Shown: positions 43,100 through 51,738 of the stretch, piece after piece
How the letters are laid out: each line of letters starts with the position of its first letter
How positions within the stretch are numbered: the stretch's first letter is position 1
DNA from: Kribbella solani
GTDB taxonomy: Bacteria > Actinomycetota > Actinomycetes > Propionibacteriales > Kribbellaceae
NCBI RefSeq assembly: GCF_014205295.1
Contig: NZ_JACHNF010000001.1
Coordinates: forward strand, 1 to 64,000
Direction: 5' to 3'
Length of the DNA: 64,000 nucleotides
Made by a program: the position numbers and the translations under genes
The notes under the pieces: generated by a model
The model's database searches: none
Seen by the model: the letters and a program-made list of their open reading frames with translations, nothing else
What the model was told of the DNA's origin: nothing

Positions 43100-44184
43100 C
43101 CAACCCCGACCCCACCCCAGCCCCCGCCACCCCCGACGAAGCAATCACCTCGGACGACGCGACCGCCTCCGACGAGGCAACCACCGCTGGCGGCGAGGAG
43201 TACACCTCGTCGGTCGTCACCTCCGCCGCGACCGCGACGCCAACCGAAGTACGCGACGAGGGGGAAGGCGGCGCCTCCGCCTCGTCTCCGGACACCGCGG
43301 TTGTCGGTGATGAGCAGAGCGTGTTGCCGGTGGGGGATGAGGTTGTTGTTGATGACGACACGATGCGGCGGGCGCTTGAGGCCATTTTGATGGTGACGGA
43401 CGAGCCGTTGCCGGTGCTGACGTTGGCGCGGGCGGTGGGGCGGCCGGTTGGTGATGTCGCGGACGCGCTGGCGGGGCTGGCGGCCGAGTACACCGAGCAG
43501 GGGCGCGGGTTCGACCTGCGTGAGGTGGGCGGCGGCTGGCGGTACTACACCCGCGCCGACGCCGCCATGTACGTCGAACGCTTCGTCCTGGACGGACAGC
43601 AGGCGCGGCTGACCCAGGCGGCGCTGGAGACGCTCGCGGTGGTCGCGTACAAGCAGCCGGTCAGTCGTGCGCGGGTCTCCGCGATCCGTGGGGTGAACGT
43701 CGACGGCGTGATGCGTACGCTCGTCGCGCGTGGTCTGGTCGAAGAGGCCGGCGCCGACACGGAATCCCAGGCGACCCTGTACCGGACCAGCACGTACTTC
43801 CTTGAGCGGATGGGGATGCAGTCCCTGGACGATCTGCCGGAGCTGGCGCCGTACTTGCCTGAAATGGACGACATAGAAGAGGAACTGGCGGCGCAGGCAC
43901 TACCTGAAGCTCCCGCGGACACCGAACCGGAGCAGACAACCGAACAACCCACTCTCACCCCCGAAGACAGCTCGGACGATGCCGGGCAGGACACCGAAGG
44001 TGACGTGAGTGACCGGGGGATCGACGGAGACCTGACCGAGCCGTCGGAGCAGGATGCACTGCCTGAGCCGGACGAGTCGGCTGAGCAGGACGAGGCGGTT
44101 GCGCGGGATGAGTTGGCTGAGTCGGATGAGTTGGCTGGGCGGGATGTTGTGAGTGAGCGGGATGGGGTGCGGGATGGGGGATGA
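43096..44184 (+). CDS. scpB: Segregation and condensation protein ScpB
   Basis: The 362-residue protein has two winged helices. They are recognised from RRALEAILMVTDEPLPVLTL, FDLREVGGGWRYYTR and TQAALETLAVVAYKQPVSRA, with RGVNVDGVMRTLVARGLV between. It binds ScpA and regulates the SMC complex. Acidic, low-complexity extensions of about 90 residues at the N-terminus and about 100 at the C-terminus are unusual in length and match the tails on several neighbours. It overlaps scpA by four bases and the next gene by about ten. Confidence 0.94.
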   Translation: MTNPDPTPAPATPDEAITSDDATASDEATTAGGEEYTSSVVTSAATATPTEVRDEGEGGASASSPDTAVVGDEQSVLPVGDEVVVDDDTMRRALEAILMVTDEPLPVLTLARAVGRPVGDVADALAGLAAEYTEQGRGFDLREVGGGWRYYTRADAAMYVERFVLDGQQARLTQAALETLAVVAYKQPVSRARVSAIRGVNVDGVMRTLVARGLVEEAGADTESQATLYRTSTYFLERMGMQSLDDLPELAPYLPEMDDIEEELAAQALPEAPADTEPEQTTEQPTLTPEDSSDDAGQDTEGDVSDRGIDGDLTEPSEQDALPEPDESAEQDEAVARDELAESDELAGRDVVSERDGVRDGG

Positions 44185-44917
44185 GGGGCGGGATGCCGGG
44201 GTTCGGTTGCAGAAGGTGTTGGCTCGGGCGGGGGTGGCTTCGCGGCGGAATGCGGAGTTGCTGATCGAGGAGGGGCGGGTCGAGGTCGACGGGCGGGTGG
44301 TGACCGAGTTCGGGGTGCGGGTCGACCCCGAGGTCGCGGTGATTCGCGTCGACGGGGCGCGGATTCCGCCGGTCAGCGCGAACGTTTACCTGGTACTCAA
44401 CAAACCGCGCGGTGTCGTCACCACGATGTCCGATCCGCAGGGCCGGCCGTGCATCACCGACTATGTGCGGGACCGCCCGGAGCGGTTGTTCCACATCGGC
44501 CGGCTGGACACCGACACGGAAGGTCTGTTGCTGCTCACCAACCACGGTGAGTTCGCGCACCGGCTGGCGCATCCGTCGTACGAGGTGTCCAAGACGTACG
44601 TCGCCGAGGTGGACGGCAACGTGAAACCGGCCGCGCTGCGCCGCCTCCTGGACGGCGTCGACCTGGACGACGGTCCGGCCCGGGCAGACACGGTGAAGGT
44701 CGTCTCCACGGTCCCGGGGCGTACGTTGATCGAGATGTCCTTGCACGAGGGCCGGAACCGGATCGTACGCCGGATGTTCGACGCGGTCGGCCACCCGGTG
44801 AAGCGGCTCACCCGCACCGCGATCGGCCCAGTACGCCGCGGCAACCTCCACACCGGCGACCTCCGCGCCCTCGACCCGACCGAACTCGGCCAGCTCCTGG
44901 ACCTGGTCGACCTCTGA
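44174..44917 (+). CDS. rRNA pseudouridine synthase (RsuA/RluB family)
   Basis: ATG 44174 gives 247 residues; ATG 44162 or GTG 44153 are alternatives in the same frame. An N-terminal S4 domain (VRLQKVLARAGVASRRNAEL) is followed by the catalytic domain with GRLDTDTEGLLLLTN, where the second Asp (LDTDT) is the catalytic residue, and HEGRNRIVRRMFDAVGHPV. It isomerises a uridine in rRNA, matching Rv1711. In M. tuberculosis cmk and engA/der follow directly; here the downstream region holds an insertion sequence instead. Confidence 0.93.
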   Translation: MGDEGRDAGVRLQKVLARAGVASRRNAELLIEEGRVEVDGRVVTEFGVRVDPEVAVIRVDGARIPPVSANVYLVLNKPRGVVTTMSDPQGRPCITDYVRDRPERLFHIGRLDTDTEGLLLLTNHGEFAHRLAHPSYEVSKTYVAEVDGNVKPAALRRLLDGVDLDDGPARADTVKVVSTVPGRTLIEMSLHEGRNRIVRRMFDAVGHPVKRLTRTAIGPVRRGNLHTGDLRALDPTELGQLLDLVDL

Positions 44918-44932
44918 AGCTTCCCCACCAAT

Positions 44933-44970
44933 GTTGTGGGTTCCCCACCGGTATACGAGTGGAGAACCCA
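44933..44970 (+). terminator. Terminator-like hairpin interrupted by the IS30 element
   Basis: GTTGTGGGTTCCCCAC (44933-44948) pairs with GTGGAGAACCCA (44959-44970) continued by CAAC at 46260-46263, on the other side of the insertion sequence. Removing the element and one target copy restores a 16-bp stem with one mismatch and a ten-base loop, 15 bases after the pseudouridine synthase stop. The insertion has shortened the stem to 12 bp. Confidence 0.75.
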
Positions 44971-46256
44971 GGCGGGGTCCAGTGGTCGAAGCAACGCCTG
45001 ATGGAAGGTGTTGTGTATGCCGATGAGGTATCCGTACGGAGTGCGGGATGAGTTTTTCGCGCTGGTGGGTGGTGGGTGGTCGGTGCAGTCAGCGGCGTCG
45101 GCGGTCGGCGTGTCGTGGGATACGGGTTCGTTGTGGTGGCGAACATCGGGGCTTGTGGAGCCATCGTTGCGGCAGAACAGAGCTGGTGGGTTGCCGGGCA
45201 GCGTGCCAGCAGCAGTCCCGGGTGGGGTCGCGGGGACGCGAGCTCGGCGGCCGTTGACCAGTGAGGACCGGGCGGTGATCGCTGTGCTGTTACGGCAGGG
45301 GTTGTCGTATGCCGGGATCGGTGAGGCGATCGGGCGGGACAAGTCGGTGATCTGGCGTGAGGTGGCCCGCAATCGCGGCCGGGACGGGTCCTATTGGGCG
45401 CCGGTGGCTCACCGTGCCGCTCATGAGCGGCGGCGCCGGCCCAAGGAGTTCAAGCTGGCCGCCGATCCGGGGCTGTGCGCCCGGATCACCGGCTGGATGG
45501 ACACCGGCTGGTCCCCGGGCCTGATCGCGGCAGTACTGCGCCGTGATCACCCCGGCGACAGCGCGCAGGAGAGGATGGCTCGTGTGTCGCACGAAACCAT
45601 CTACCAAGCGCTGTATGTGCAGACCCGCGGCCAGCTGCGACAAGACCTGCACCGGCAGTTGAGCCTGCGCCGCACGGCCCGCAAACCCCGCGGCGGCGAC
45701 CATCGCCAGGCCCGAAACCCGTACCGGGAAGCGTTCACGATCAGTCAACGCCCCGCCGAGGCCACCGACCGTGCCGTGCCCGGACATTGGGAAGGCGACC
45801 TGATCATCGGCACCGGCAACCGCTCCGCGGTCGGCACACTGGTCGAGCGCACCACCCGGTTCACCATCTTGCTGCACCTGCCCGGCCAGCACGACGCCGA
45901 CACCGTGGCCGAGACCATGATCACCCAGATGCGCACCCTGCCCGACCACCTGCGCCGCTCCCTGACCTGGGACCGCGGACGCGAACTAGCCGCCTACCGG
46001 CGCATCCAGCTCGATCTGAACATGCCTGTCTACTTCTGCGACCCCCACTCCCCCTGGCAACGCGGCACCAACGAGAACACCAACCGGCTCCTGCGGTTCT
46101 GGCTCACCAAAGGCACAGACCTGTCCACCCACACCGCCGCCAGCCTCGACCAGATCGCCACCACCCTCAACCAACGACCCCGCCCTACACTCAACCTCAA
46201 AACCCCAGCCCAAGCACTGGCCGAACTACTCGTTGCTTAGACCACTGGACCCCGCC
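44971..46256 (+). mobile_element. IS30-family insertion sequence, complete
   Basis: The element is 1286 bp long. Its left end GGCGGGGTCCAGTGGTC (44971-44987), continuing through AAGCAACG to 44996, is repeated inverted at 46231-46256 with one mismatch in 26. The trinucleotide CCA flanks it on both sides (44968-44970 and 46257-46259), a 3-bp target duplication. It contains one intact transposase gene whose stop lies inside the right terminal repeat. Intact ends and target duplication indicate recent insertion. Confidence 0.93.
45017..46240 (+). CDS. IS30-family transposase
   Basis: ATG 45017 with GGAAGG eight bases upstream gives 407 residues; GTG 45008 and ATG 45023 are alternatives. An N-terminal helix-turn-helix region includes LLRQGLSYAGIGEAIGRDKS. 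The DDE catalytic residues are seen in GHWEGDLIIG (Asp), TWDRGREL (Asp) and TNENTNRLLR (Glu, 33 residues after the HSPWQRG region begins). The reading frame is intact, so the element may be active. Confidence 0.93.
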   Translation: MPMRYPYGVRDEFFALVGGGWSVQSAASAVGVSWDTGSLWWRTSGLVEPSLRQNRAGGLPGSVPAAVPGGVAGTRARRPLTSEDRAVIAVLLRQGLSYAGIGEAIGRDKSVIWREVARNRGRDGSYWAPVAHRAAHERRRRPKEFKLAADPGLCARITGWMDTGWSPGLIAAVLRRDHPGDSAQERMARVSHETIYQALYVQTRGQLRQDLHRQLSLRRTARKPRGGDHRQARNPYREAFTISQRPAEATDRAVPGHWEGDLIIGTGNRSAVGTLVERTTRFTILLHLPGQHDADTVAETMITQMRTLPDHLRRSLTWDRGRELAAYRRIQLDLNMPVYFCDPHSPWQRGTNENTNRLLRFWLTKGTDLSTHTAASLDQIATTLNQRPRPTLNLKTPAQALAELLVA

Positions 46257-46278
46257 CCACAACGGGAGTGGTTAACCG

Positions 46279-47931
46279 CTACGCCTGCCGCAGATCGGCC
46301 TCCTCCGGGACGACGACCTGGTCGATCATCGACTGGATGCGTTCGGCCGGGAGTGCGACGGACAAGGCCCAGAAGTAGATGACCAGGCTGAAGACGGCTA
46401 CCGCGAGCATGTCCCACCAGAGCGGGAACCACGGGTGCTTGAGCGGCCCGAAGTCGCTCAGGTACACGATCAGGCCCATCCCGACCAGGTACACCGGCAG
46501 CCACTGCGCGGCGCGGAGGTCGAGTTGCGGGGTGATCGGGTTCATCTTGAACACCCGGTTGCCGATCAGGATGACGTACCCGATCAGGATCGCGATGCCG
46601 AGCTTCCAGTCGGTGTCCCAGCCGGACCACAGGATCAGCAGGTTGGCGACGACGAACGCCAGCGGCGACATCCAGTTCGCGCCGGGCAGCCGGTACGGGC
46701 GGTGCGCGCCGGGCAGCCGGTTCCGGAACACGCCGAGGGACAGCGGCGCCCCGGCGTACATCAGGACGCTCGCGCTGGTGATCAACCCGACCAGCGACCG
46801 CCAGCTCGGGAACGGCAGGAAGCAGACACAGCCGATGACGAACGCGGCGATCAGCCCGACCCACGGTACGCCGCGGCTGTTCGTCCGCTCGAAGACCGAC
46901 GGGACGTACCCGTTGCGGCTCAGCCCGTACGAGACCCGCGAACTGCCCGTGATGTAGATCAGGCCGGTACCACCTGGCGAGATGATCGCGTCCAGGTACA
47001 GGATCGTCGCCAGCCAGCCGAGACTTGCCAGCGTCGCGACCTGTGCGAACGGACCGGTCAGCGTGGTGAACGCCGCGGTCGCCCAGGTGCCCTTGACCTG
47101 GTCGGCCGGCAGCGCGGCGAGGAACACGACCTGCAGCAGGATGTAGATGATCGCGCCGATCACGATCGACCCGATCACCGCCCGCGGGATGTCGCGCTTC
47201 GGGTTGCTGCTCTCACCGGCCAGCTGGTCGGCCTGCTCGAACCCCAGCATGGCGAAGATGATGCCGCTGGTGGACACCGCGGACAGGATGCCTTTGGCGC
47301 CGTACGGGTTGAAACCGTCGGCCGCGGTGAAGTTGCTGCCGTGGAACTGCGCGATCGCCAGCACGAAGATGGTCAGCAGGGGAATGCCCACCTTCCACCA
47401 GGTCGCCACGCTGTTCGTCCGGGCCAGCAGCCGGATGCTGAGGAAGTTGATCGCGGTGATGACCGCCATCAGGACGACCGCGACGACGATGCCGCTGCCG
47501 GTCAGTACGTGCTGGCCGTTCTTGGTCACCAGCCAGTGTTTGCCGAACGAGTAGTGCTGGCCGTAGGTGATCATCGCGAGCACCTCGATCGGCGCGACGG
47601 TCGCGGCCTGCAGCCAGGAGAACCAGCCGAACGAGGCGCCGGCCGCACCGCCGAACGCGTAGTGCGGGAAGCGCGCGGTGCCGCCGGAGACCGGGTACAT
47701 CCCGCCCAGCTCGGCGTGTGTCAGTGCCAGGATGGTGATCGCGACACCACCGATGACCCACGAGATGATCGCCGCGGGTCCTGCGGTCGCCAGGGCGCCC
47801 TGCGCGCCGAACAACCAGCCGGAGCCGATGATCGATCCCTCCGACGCCCAGATCAGCCCGACGAATCCGATGTCGCGCTTCAGCCCGGGCCGGCTCTGCT
47901 GTGCGGAGGGTTGTGCAGCGGAAATGGCCAT
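46279..47931 (-). CDS. APC-family amino-acid permease
   Basis: The 550-residue integral membrane protein starts MAISAAQPSAQQ at ATG 47931; a longer N-terminus is possible. About 12-13 hydrophobic helices are visible. The family signature lies in helix 1 (GLIWASEGSIIGSGWLFG) and in EQADQLAGESSNPKRDIPRA between helices 6 and 7. It should be a proton- or exchange-coupled transporter of amino acids; the substrate is unknown. It is convergent with the IS transposase and its 3' end lies 23 bases from the element. Confidence 0.9.
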   Translation of the reverse strand: MAISAAQPSAQQSRPGLKRDIGFVGLIWASEGSIIGSGWLFGAQGALATAGPAAIISWVIGGVAITILALTHAELGGMYPVSGGTARFPHYAFGGAAGASFGWFSWLQAATVAPIEVLAMITYGQHYSFGKHWLVTKNGQHVLTGSGIVVAVVLMAVITAINFLSIRLLARTNSVATWWKVGIPLLTIFVLAIAQFHGSNFTAADGFNPYGAKGILSAVSTSGIIFAMLGFEQADQLAGESSNPKRDIPRAVIGSIVIGAIIYILLQVVFLAALPADQVKGTWATAAFTTLTGPFAQVATLASLGWLATILYLDAIISPGGTGLIYITGSSRVSYGLSRNGYVPSVFERTNSRGVPWVGLIAAFVIGCVCFLPFPSWRSLVGLITSASVLMYAGAPLSLGVFRNRLPGAHRPYRLPGANWMSPLAFVVANLLILWSGWDTDWKLGIAILIGYVILIGNRVFKMNPITPQLDLRAAQWLPVYLVGMGLIVYLSDFGPLKHPWFPLWWDMLAVAVFSLVIYFWALSVALPAERIQSMIDQVVVPEEADLRQA

Positions 47932-48122
47932 AACCGCACCATCGCGCGAGGCTGCCGGAGGTGCAGTAACGCTGCCTGGAGACCGCACCCCCTGCTAGCA
48001 GGTACGGCCGGGTACCCGCTGGTGGGCACCGGGTTTTGCGGCCTGCTGCGAGGACGCGGCCGGGCCCGGGATCGCATCCTGGCGGGGAGGACAACCCTGT
48101 CGCGATCATGAAGGACGCACCG

Positions 48123-49232
48123 ATGCGAACATCAACCAGAGCAGTCGCGCTGACCGGGACCACGCTGGCGCTCATCGCCGGTCTTGTTGCCTGTAGCAAC
48201 AGCAACAACAGCTCGTCGTCGAGCGGCAGCAGTAGCGCGCCGCCGGCGAACACGAAGGTCGGCATCCTGCTTCCGGACACGGCGTCCTCGCCGCGCTGGG
48301 TCTCCGCCGACCCGAACGAGTTGCGCAAGCAGTGCACCGACAACAAGCTGACCTGCTACATCGACAACGCCAACGGCGGCGCGACCACCATGCAGTCGCA
48401 GGCCCAGGCGCTGATCAACCAGGGCGTCGGCGTCCTGCTGGTCACCAACCTGGACTCCGGCTCCGGCAAGGCGATCGAGTCGCTGGCGAAGCAACACAAC
48501 GTCGTCACGATCGACTACGACCGGCTGACCACGGGCGGTTCGGCGGCGTACTACGTGTCGTACGACAACGTGAAGGTCGGCGAGGACCAGGGCAAGGCGC
48601 TGACGTCCTGTCCGCAGGTCGCGGGCAAGCCGGCGGTCGGGTACGTCGACATCGACGGCGCGCCGACCGACAACAACGCCACCCTGTTCGCGCAGGGGTA
48701 CAACTCGGTGCTGTCGAAGCAGACCGGTTGGACCAAGCTCGCCGAGCAGACCGGCAACTGGGATCCGGCGACCGCGCAGACCGTGTTCACCACGATGCTG
48801 GGCCAGCACCCGAGCCTCGGCGCGGTGATGGTTGCCAACGACACCATGGCGCAGTCGGTGATCAACGTACTGAAGTCGCAGAGTCTGTCCGGCAAGGTGG
48901 CGGTGTCCGGGCAGGACGCCACGGCGGGCGGTCTGGACAACGTGATGGAGGGCACCCAGTGCTTCACCATCTACAAGCCGGTCGCCGGTGAGGCGGATGT
49001 CGCGATCAAGCTGGCGGGCCAGATCCTGTCCGGCCAGAAGCCGACCGCGCCGGCCACGATCAAGGACCCGACCACCGGGCGCGAGGTTCCTTCGTACCTG
49101 GCGTCGCCGACCGTGATCACCAAGGCGAACGTGGCCCAGCCGGTCAAGGACGGGTACGAGACGGCCGCGTCGGTGTGCCCGACTCCCGCACTGCAGAAGC
49201 TCTGCACCGAGAACGGTATCCACACCCCGTGA
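48123..49232 (+). CDS. Xylose/ribose-type ABC sugar-binding lipoprotein
   Basis: ATG 48123, seven bases after AAGGA, gives 369 residues. A lipoprotein signal ends LIAGLVAC, followed by a Ser/Asn-rich linker. The mature protein is a periplasmic-binding-protein type I fold: VGILLPDTASSPRWVSADP, VTIDYDRLTTGG, ALINQGVGVLLVTN and VSGQDATAGGLDNVMEG. It resembles XylF-type binding proteins, so D-xylose or a similar pentose is likely. It overlaps the ATPase gene by four bases. Confidence 0.9.
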   Translation: MRTSTRAVALTGTTLALIAGLVACSNSNNSSSSSGSSSAPPANTKVGILLPDTASSPRWVSADPNELRKQCTDNKLTCYIDNANGGATTMQSQAQALINQGVGVLLVTNLDSGSGKAIESLAKQHNVVTIDYDRLTTGGSAAYYVSYDNVKVGEDQGKALTSCPQVAGKPAVGYVDIDGAPTDNNATLFAQGYNSVLSKQTGWTKLAEQTGNWDPATAQTVFTTMLGQHPSLGAVMVANDTMAQSVINVLKSQSLSGKVAVSGQDATAGGLDNVMEGTQCFTIYKPVAGEADVAIKLAGQILSGQKPTAPATIKDPTTGREVPSYLASPTVITKANVAQPVKDGYETAASVCPTPALQKLCTENGIHTP

Positions 49233-50005
49233 CGATCTTGGAGCTGCGCGGCGTCGGCAAGTCGTTCGGCCCGGTGGTGGCGCTGCGGTCGGTGGACTTC
49301 CGCGCCGCGGCCGGTGACGTGACCGCCCTGGTCGGGGACAACGGGGCGGGCAAGTCGACGCTGGTCAAGTGCATCGGCGGGATTCACCGGATCGACGAGG
49401 GCGAGATCCTGGTCGAAGGGACGGCGCAACATCTGCACGAACCGCGGGACGCGGCGCACCTCGGGATCGAGATCGTGCACCAGGACCTGGCGCTCTGCGA
49501 CAACTTGGATGTCGTCGGCAACATGTTCCTCGGCCGCGAACGGATCGGCCGGCTGCATACGCTGGACGAGAACACGATGGAGCGGATGGCCGGTGAGACG
49601 CTGACCTCGCTGTCGGTCCGGACGGTCCGATCGGTCCGGCAGAAGGTGGCCAGCCTGTCCGGTGGTCAGCGGCAGACGGTGGCGATCGCGAAGTCGGTGC
49701 TGTGGAGCTCGAAGATCGTGATCCTGGACGAGCCGACCGCGGCGCTCGGGGTGGCGCAGACCGAGCACGTACTGGAGCTGGTGCGGCGGCTCGCCGATCG
49801 TGGCGTGGCGGTGGTCCTGGTGTCGCACAACATGAACGACGTCATGCAGGTCGCCGACTCGATCGCCGTCCTGTTCCTGGGCCGGATGGCGACCCAGGTA
49901 CGGCGGTCCGACGTGACCCAGACGCAGGTCGTCGAGCTGATCACCTCCGGCCGGTCGGGTGACCTCGGTCTGCCGGGGGCCGAGTCGATCGGAGCACCGG
50001 CGTGA
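49229..50005 (+). CDS. Sugar ABC transporter ATP-binding protein
   Basis: GTG 49229 overlaps the binding-protein stop. The 258-residue protein has a single ATPase domain with Walker A GDNGAGKST, signature LSGGQRQTVAIAKS, Walker B VILDEPTAALG and His-switch LVSHNMND. XylG/RbsA proteins usually have two fused domains of about 500 residues, so this is the half-length form, which must dimerise. It energises the importer with the flanking genes. Confidence 0.93.
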   Translation: MTILELRGVGKSFGPVVALRSVDFRAAAGDVTALVGDNGAGKSTLVKCIGGIHRIDEGEILVEGTAQHLHEPRDAAHLGIEIVHQDLALCDNLDVVGNMFLGRERIGRLHTLDENTMERMAGETLTSLSVRTVRSVRQKVASLSGGQRQTVAIAKSVLWSSKIVILDEPTAALGVAQTEHVLELVRRLADRGVAVVLVSHNMNDVMQVADSIAVLFLGRMATQVRRSDVTQTQVVELITSGRSGDLGLPGAESIGAPA

Positions 50006-51261
50006 ACGCGGTCCTGGCCGAGAAGGCACCCCAACCGGCGCCGAGCGCGCTGGCCGAGTACCTGCGGGACTACGTCTCGCGGCTGCGTGGCGGTGAGCTC
50101 GGGTCGGCTCCGGCGGTGGTCGGGCTGATCGTGATCACGGCGTTCTTCGCGATCGTGCACCAGGGCTTCCTGAGCGCGTACAACCTCGAGGCGCTGGTGA
50201 TCCAGGCGGCTCCGATCATCGTGATGGCGATGGGCCTGGTGTTCGTACTGCTGCTGGGCGAGATCGACCTGTCGGCGGGGACGACCGGTGGGTTGTGCTC
50301 GGCGATCATGGCGGTGTTGCTGTTGCGGCACGGCTGGCTGTGGTGGCCGGCGATGCTGGCCGGACTGGCCGCGGGACTGGCGATCGGGTTCGTGATGGGG
50401 TGGCTGCGCGCGAAGGCGGGTATCCCGTCGTTCGTGATCACGCTGGCCACGTTCCTCGCGTTCCAGGGCGCGACGCTGATCCTGGTCGGCGGTCAGGGGT
50501 CGGTGATCCTGCCGGCCGGGACTCCGCTGATCAACCTGGAGAACAGCTTCGTACCGTTGTGGCTGGGCTGGACCTTGCTGGGCGTGTTCGTGGTCGGGTA
50601 CGCGGCGCTGAAACTGAGCGATGCGCGCGCCCGGAGGCGTACCGGACTGGCCGCGACGCCGGTCGTGGTGATCGTGTCGAAGGTGATCGGCGTGGCCGTA
50701 CTCGGGGTCGCGTTCACGTACGAGATGGGGAAGAACCGGAACCTGATCACCAACGCGTTCTTCAGCAGCAAGGCACAGGGCGAGCCGTGGGTGGTCGTAC
50801 TGCTGATGTTGTTGTTCGTGGTCTGGCATTTCGTGCTCAGCCGGACCCGGTACGGGCGGCACGTGTATGCCGTCGGGGGGAACGAGGAGGCGTCGCGGCG
50901 CGGCGGTGTCGCGGTCTCGCGGATCCGGATCTCGGTGTTCGTGATCTGCTCCGGGATGGCGGCCGTCTCCGGCCTCGTCGCGGCGTCCCTCCTGCAGTCG
51001 GTGCAGTCGAACGCGGGTGCCGGCAACACGCTGCTGCTGGCGGTCGGTGCCGCGGTGATCGGCGGTACGTCGCTGTTCGGCGGGCGTGGGCGGATGATCG
51101 ACGCCGTACTCGGTGGCCTGGTGGTCGCGGTGATCATCAACGGGATGAGCGACCTGATCCAGGGTTCGAACTCGTCCGGCTACGAGTGGGTCGTCACCGG
51201 TGCCGTACTGCTGCTGGCCGCCGGATTCGACGCGGTGGTCCGGCGCGGGAAGACCGCCTGA
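50002..51261 (+). CDS. Sugar ABC transporter permease (XylH/RbsC type)
   Basis: GTG 50002 overlaps the ATPase gene. The 419-residue membrane protein has about ten helices and family segments AMGLVFVLLLGEIDLSAGT, VITLATFLAFQGATLI and VGGNEEASRRGGVAVSRIRI. It ends with AAVIGGTSLFGGRGRMIDAV. It completes a three-gene pentose importer. No xylose-catabolic enzyme or regulator is adjacent. Confidence 0.93.
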   Translation: MNAVLAEKAPQPAPSALAEYLRDYVSRLRGGELGSAPAVVGLIVITAFFAIVHQGFLSAYNLEALVIQAAPIIVMAMGLVFVLLLGEIDLSAGTTGGLCSAIMAVLLLRHGWLWWPAMLAGLAAGLAIGFVMGWLRAKAGIPSFVITLATFLAFQGATLILVGGQGSVILPAGTPLINLENSFVPLWLGWTLLGVFVVGYAALKLSDARARRRTGLAATPVVVIVSKVIGVAVLGVAFTYEMGKNRNLITNAFFSSKAQGEPWVVVLLMLLFVVWHFVLSRTRYGRHVYAVGGNEEASRRGGVAVSRIRISVFVICSGMAAVSGLVAASLLQSVQSNAGAGNTLLLAVGAAVIGGTSLFGGRGRMIDAVLGGLVVAVIINGMSDLIQGSNSSGYEWVVTGAVLLLAAGFDAVVRRGKTA

Positions 51262-51280
51262 GGGTTCTGGTCCGCCGGGG

Positions 51281-51634
51281 TCAGCCGTTCGTGAGCAGTC
51301 GGCGGATGGCCCCGGCGGACAGGCTTGTCTTGGCGACGAAACCGATGGCGGGGCTGGCGGCGATCAGGTCCGCGTAGTCCTGCTCGGCGTGGCTGGAGAT
51401 CAGGATCATCGGCGCCGACGTACCGGACGCGCGCAACCTGGTGATCAGCTCGAAACCGCTCTCACCGCCGAGGTCGATGTCGACGAGGACGACGTCCGGC
51501 CGCAGGTGCTCGACCAGGTCGGTCGCCTCGGCGGTACTGGTCGCCGTACCGACCACCGTCACGCCTTCGCGTACCAGCAGCCCGCGTGCCGCGTTCAGGA
51601 AGCGCCGGCTGTCGTCGACGATCACGCACCGCAT
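51281..51634 (-). CDS. Single-domain response regulator (receiver only)
   Basis: The 117-residue protein is a lone receiver domain. CVIVDDS provides the acidic pair, VVLVDIDLGG the phosphorylatable Asp (near residue 52), LISSHA the switch residue and VAKTSLS the conserved Lys. No output domain is present. It lies 104 bases downstream of the histidine kinase gene on the same strand and could be a phosphate sink or second target for that kinase. The gap contains three tandem 11-base repeats. Confidence 0.88.
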   Translation of the reverse strand: MRCVIVDDSRRFLNAARGLLVREGVTVVGTATSTAEATDLVEHLRPDVVLVDIDLGGESGFELITRLRASGTSAPMILISSHAEQDYADLIAASPAIGFVAKTSLSAGAIRRLLTNG

Positions 51635-51691
51635 GGCACCAGCATCGCAGCGGTTGGCGCCGCTGGCATTCCTGCTGCCTGTACTGCTGCC

Positions 51692-51724
51692 GTGCTGGTG
51701 GTGTGCTGGTGGTGTGCTGGTGCT
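51692..51724. repeat. Three tandem 11-base repeats
   Basis: GTGCTGGTGGT occurs at 51692 and 51703, and a one-base variant, GTGCTGGTGCT, at 51714. The array lies in the gap between the kinase stop and the receiver gene's start. It is likely a slippage-prone spacer; no function is evident. Confidence 0.8.
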
Positions 51725-51738
51725 GTGAAGGTGTTGTC

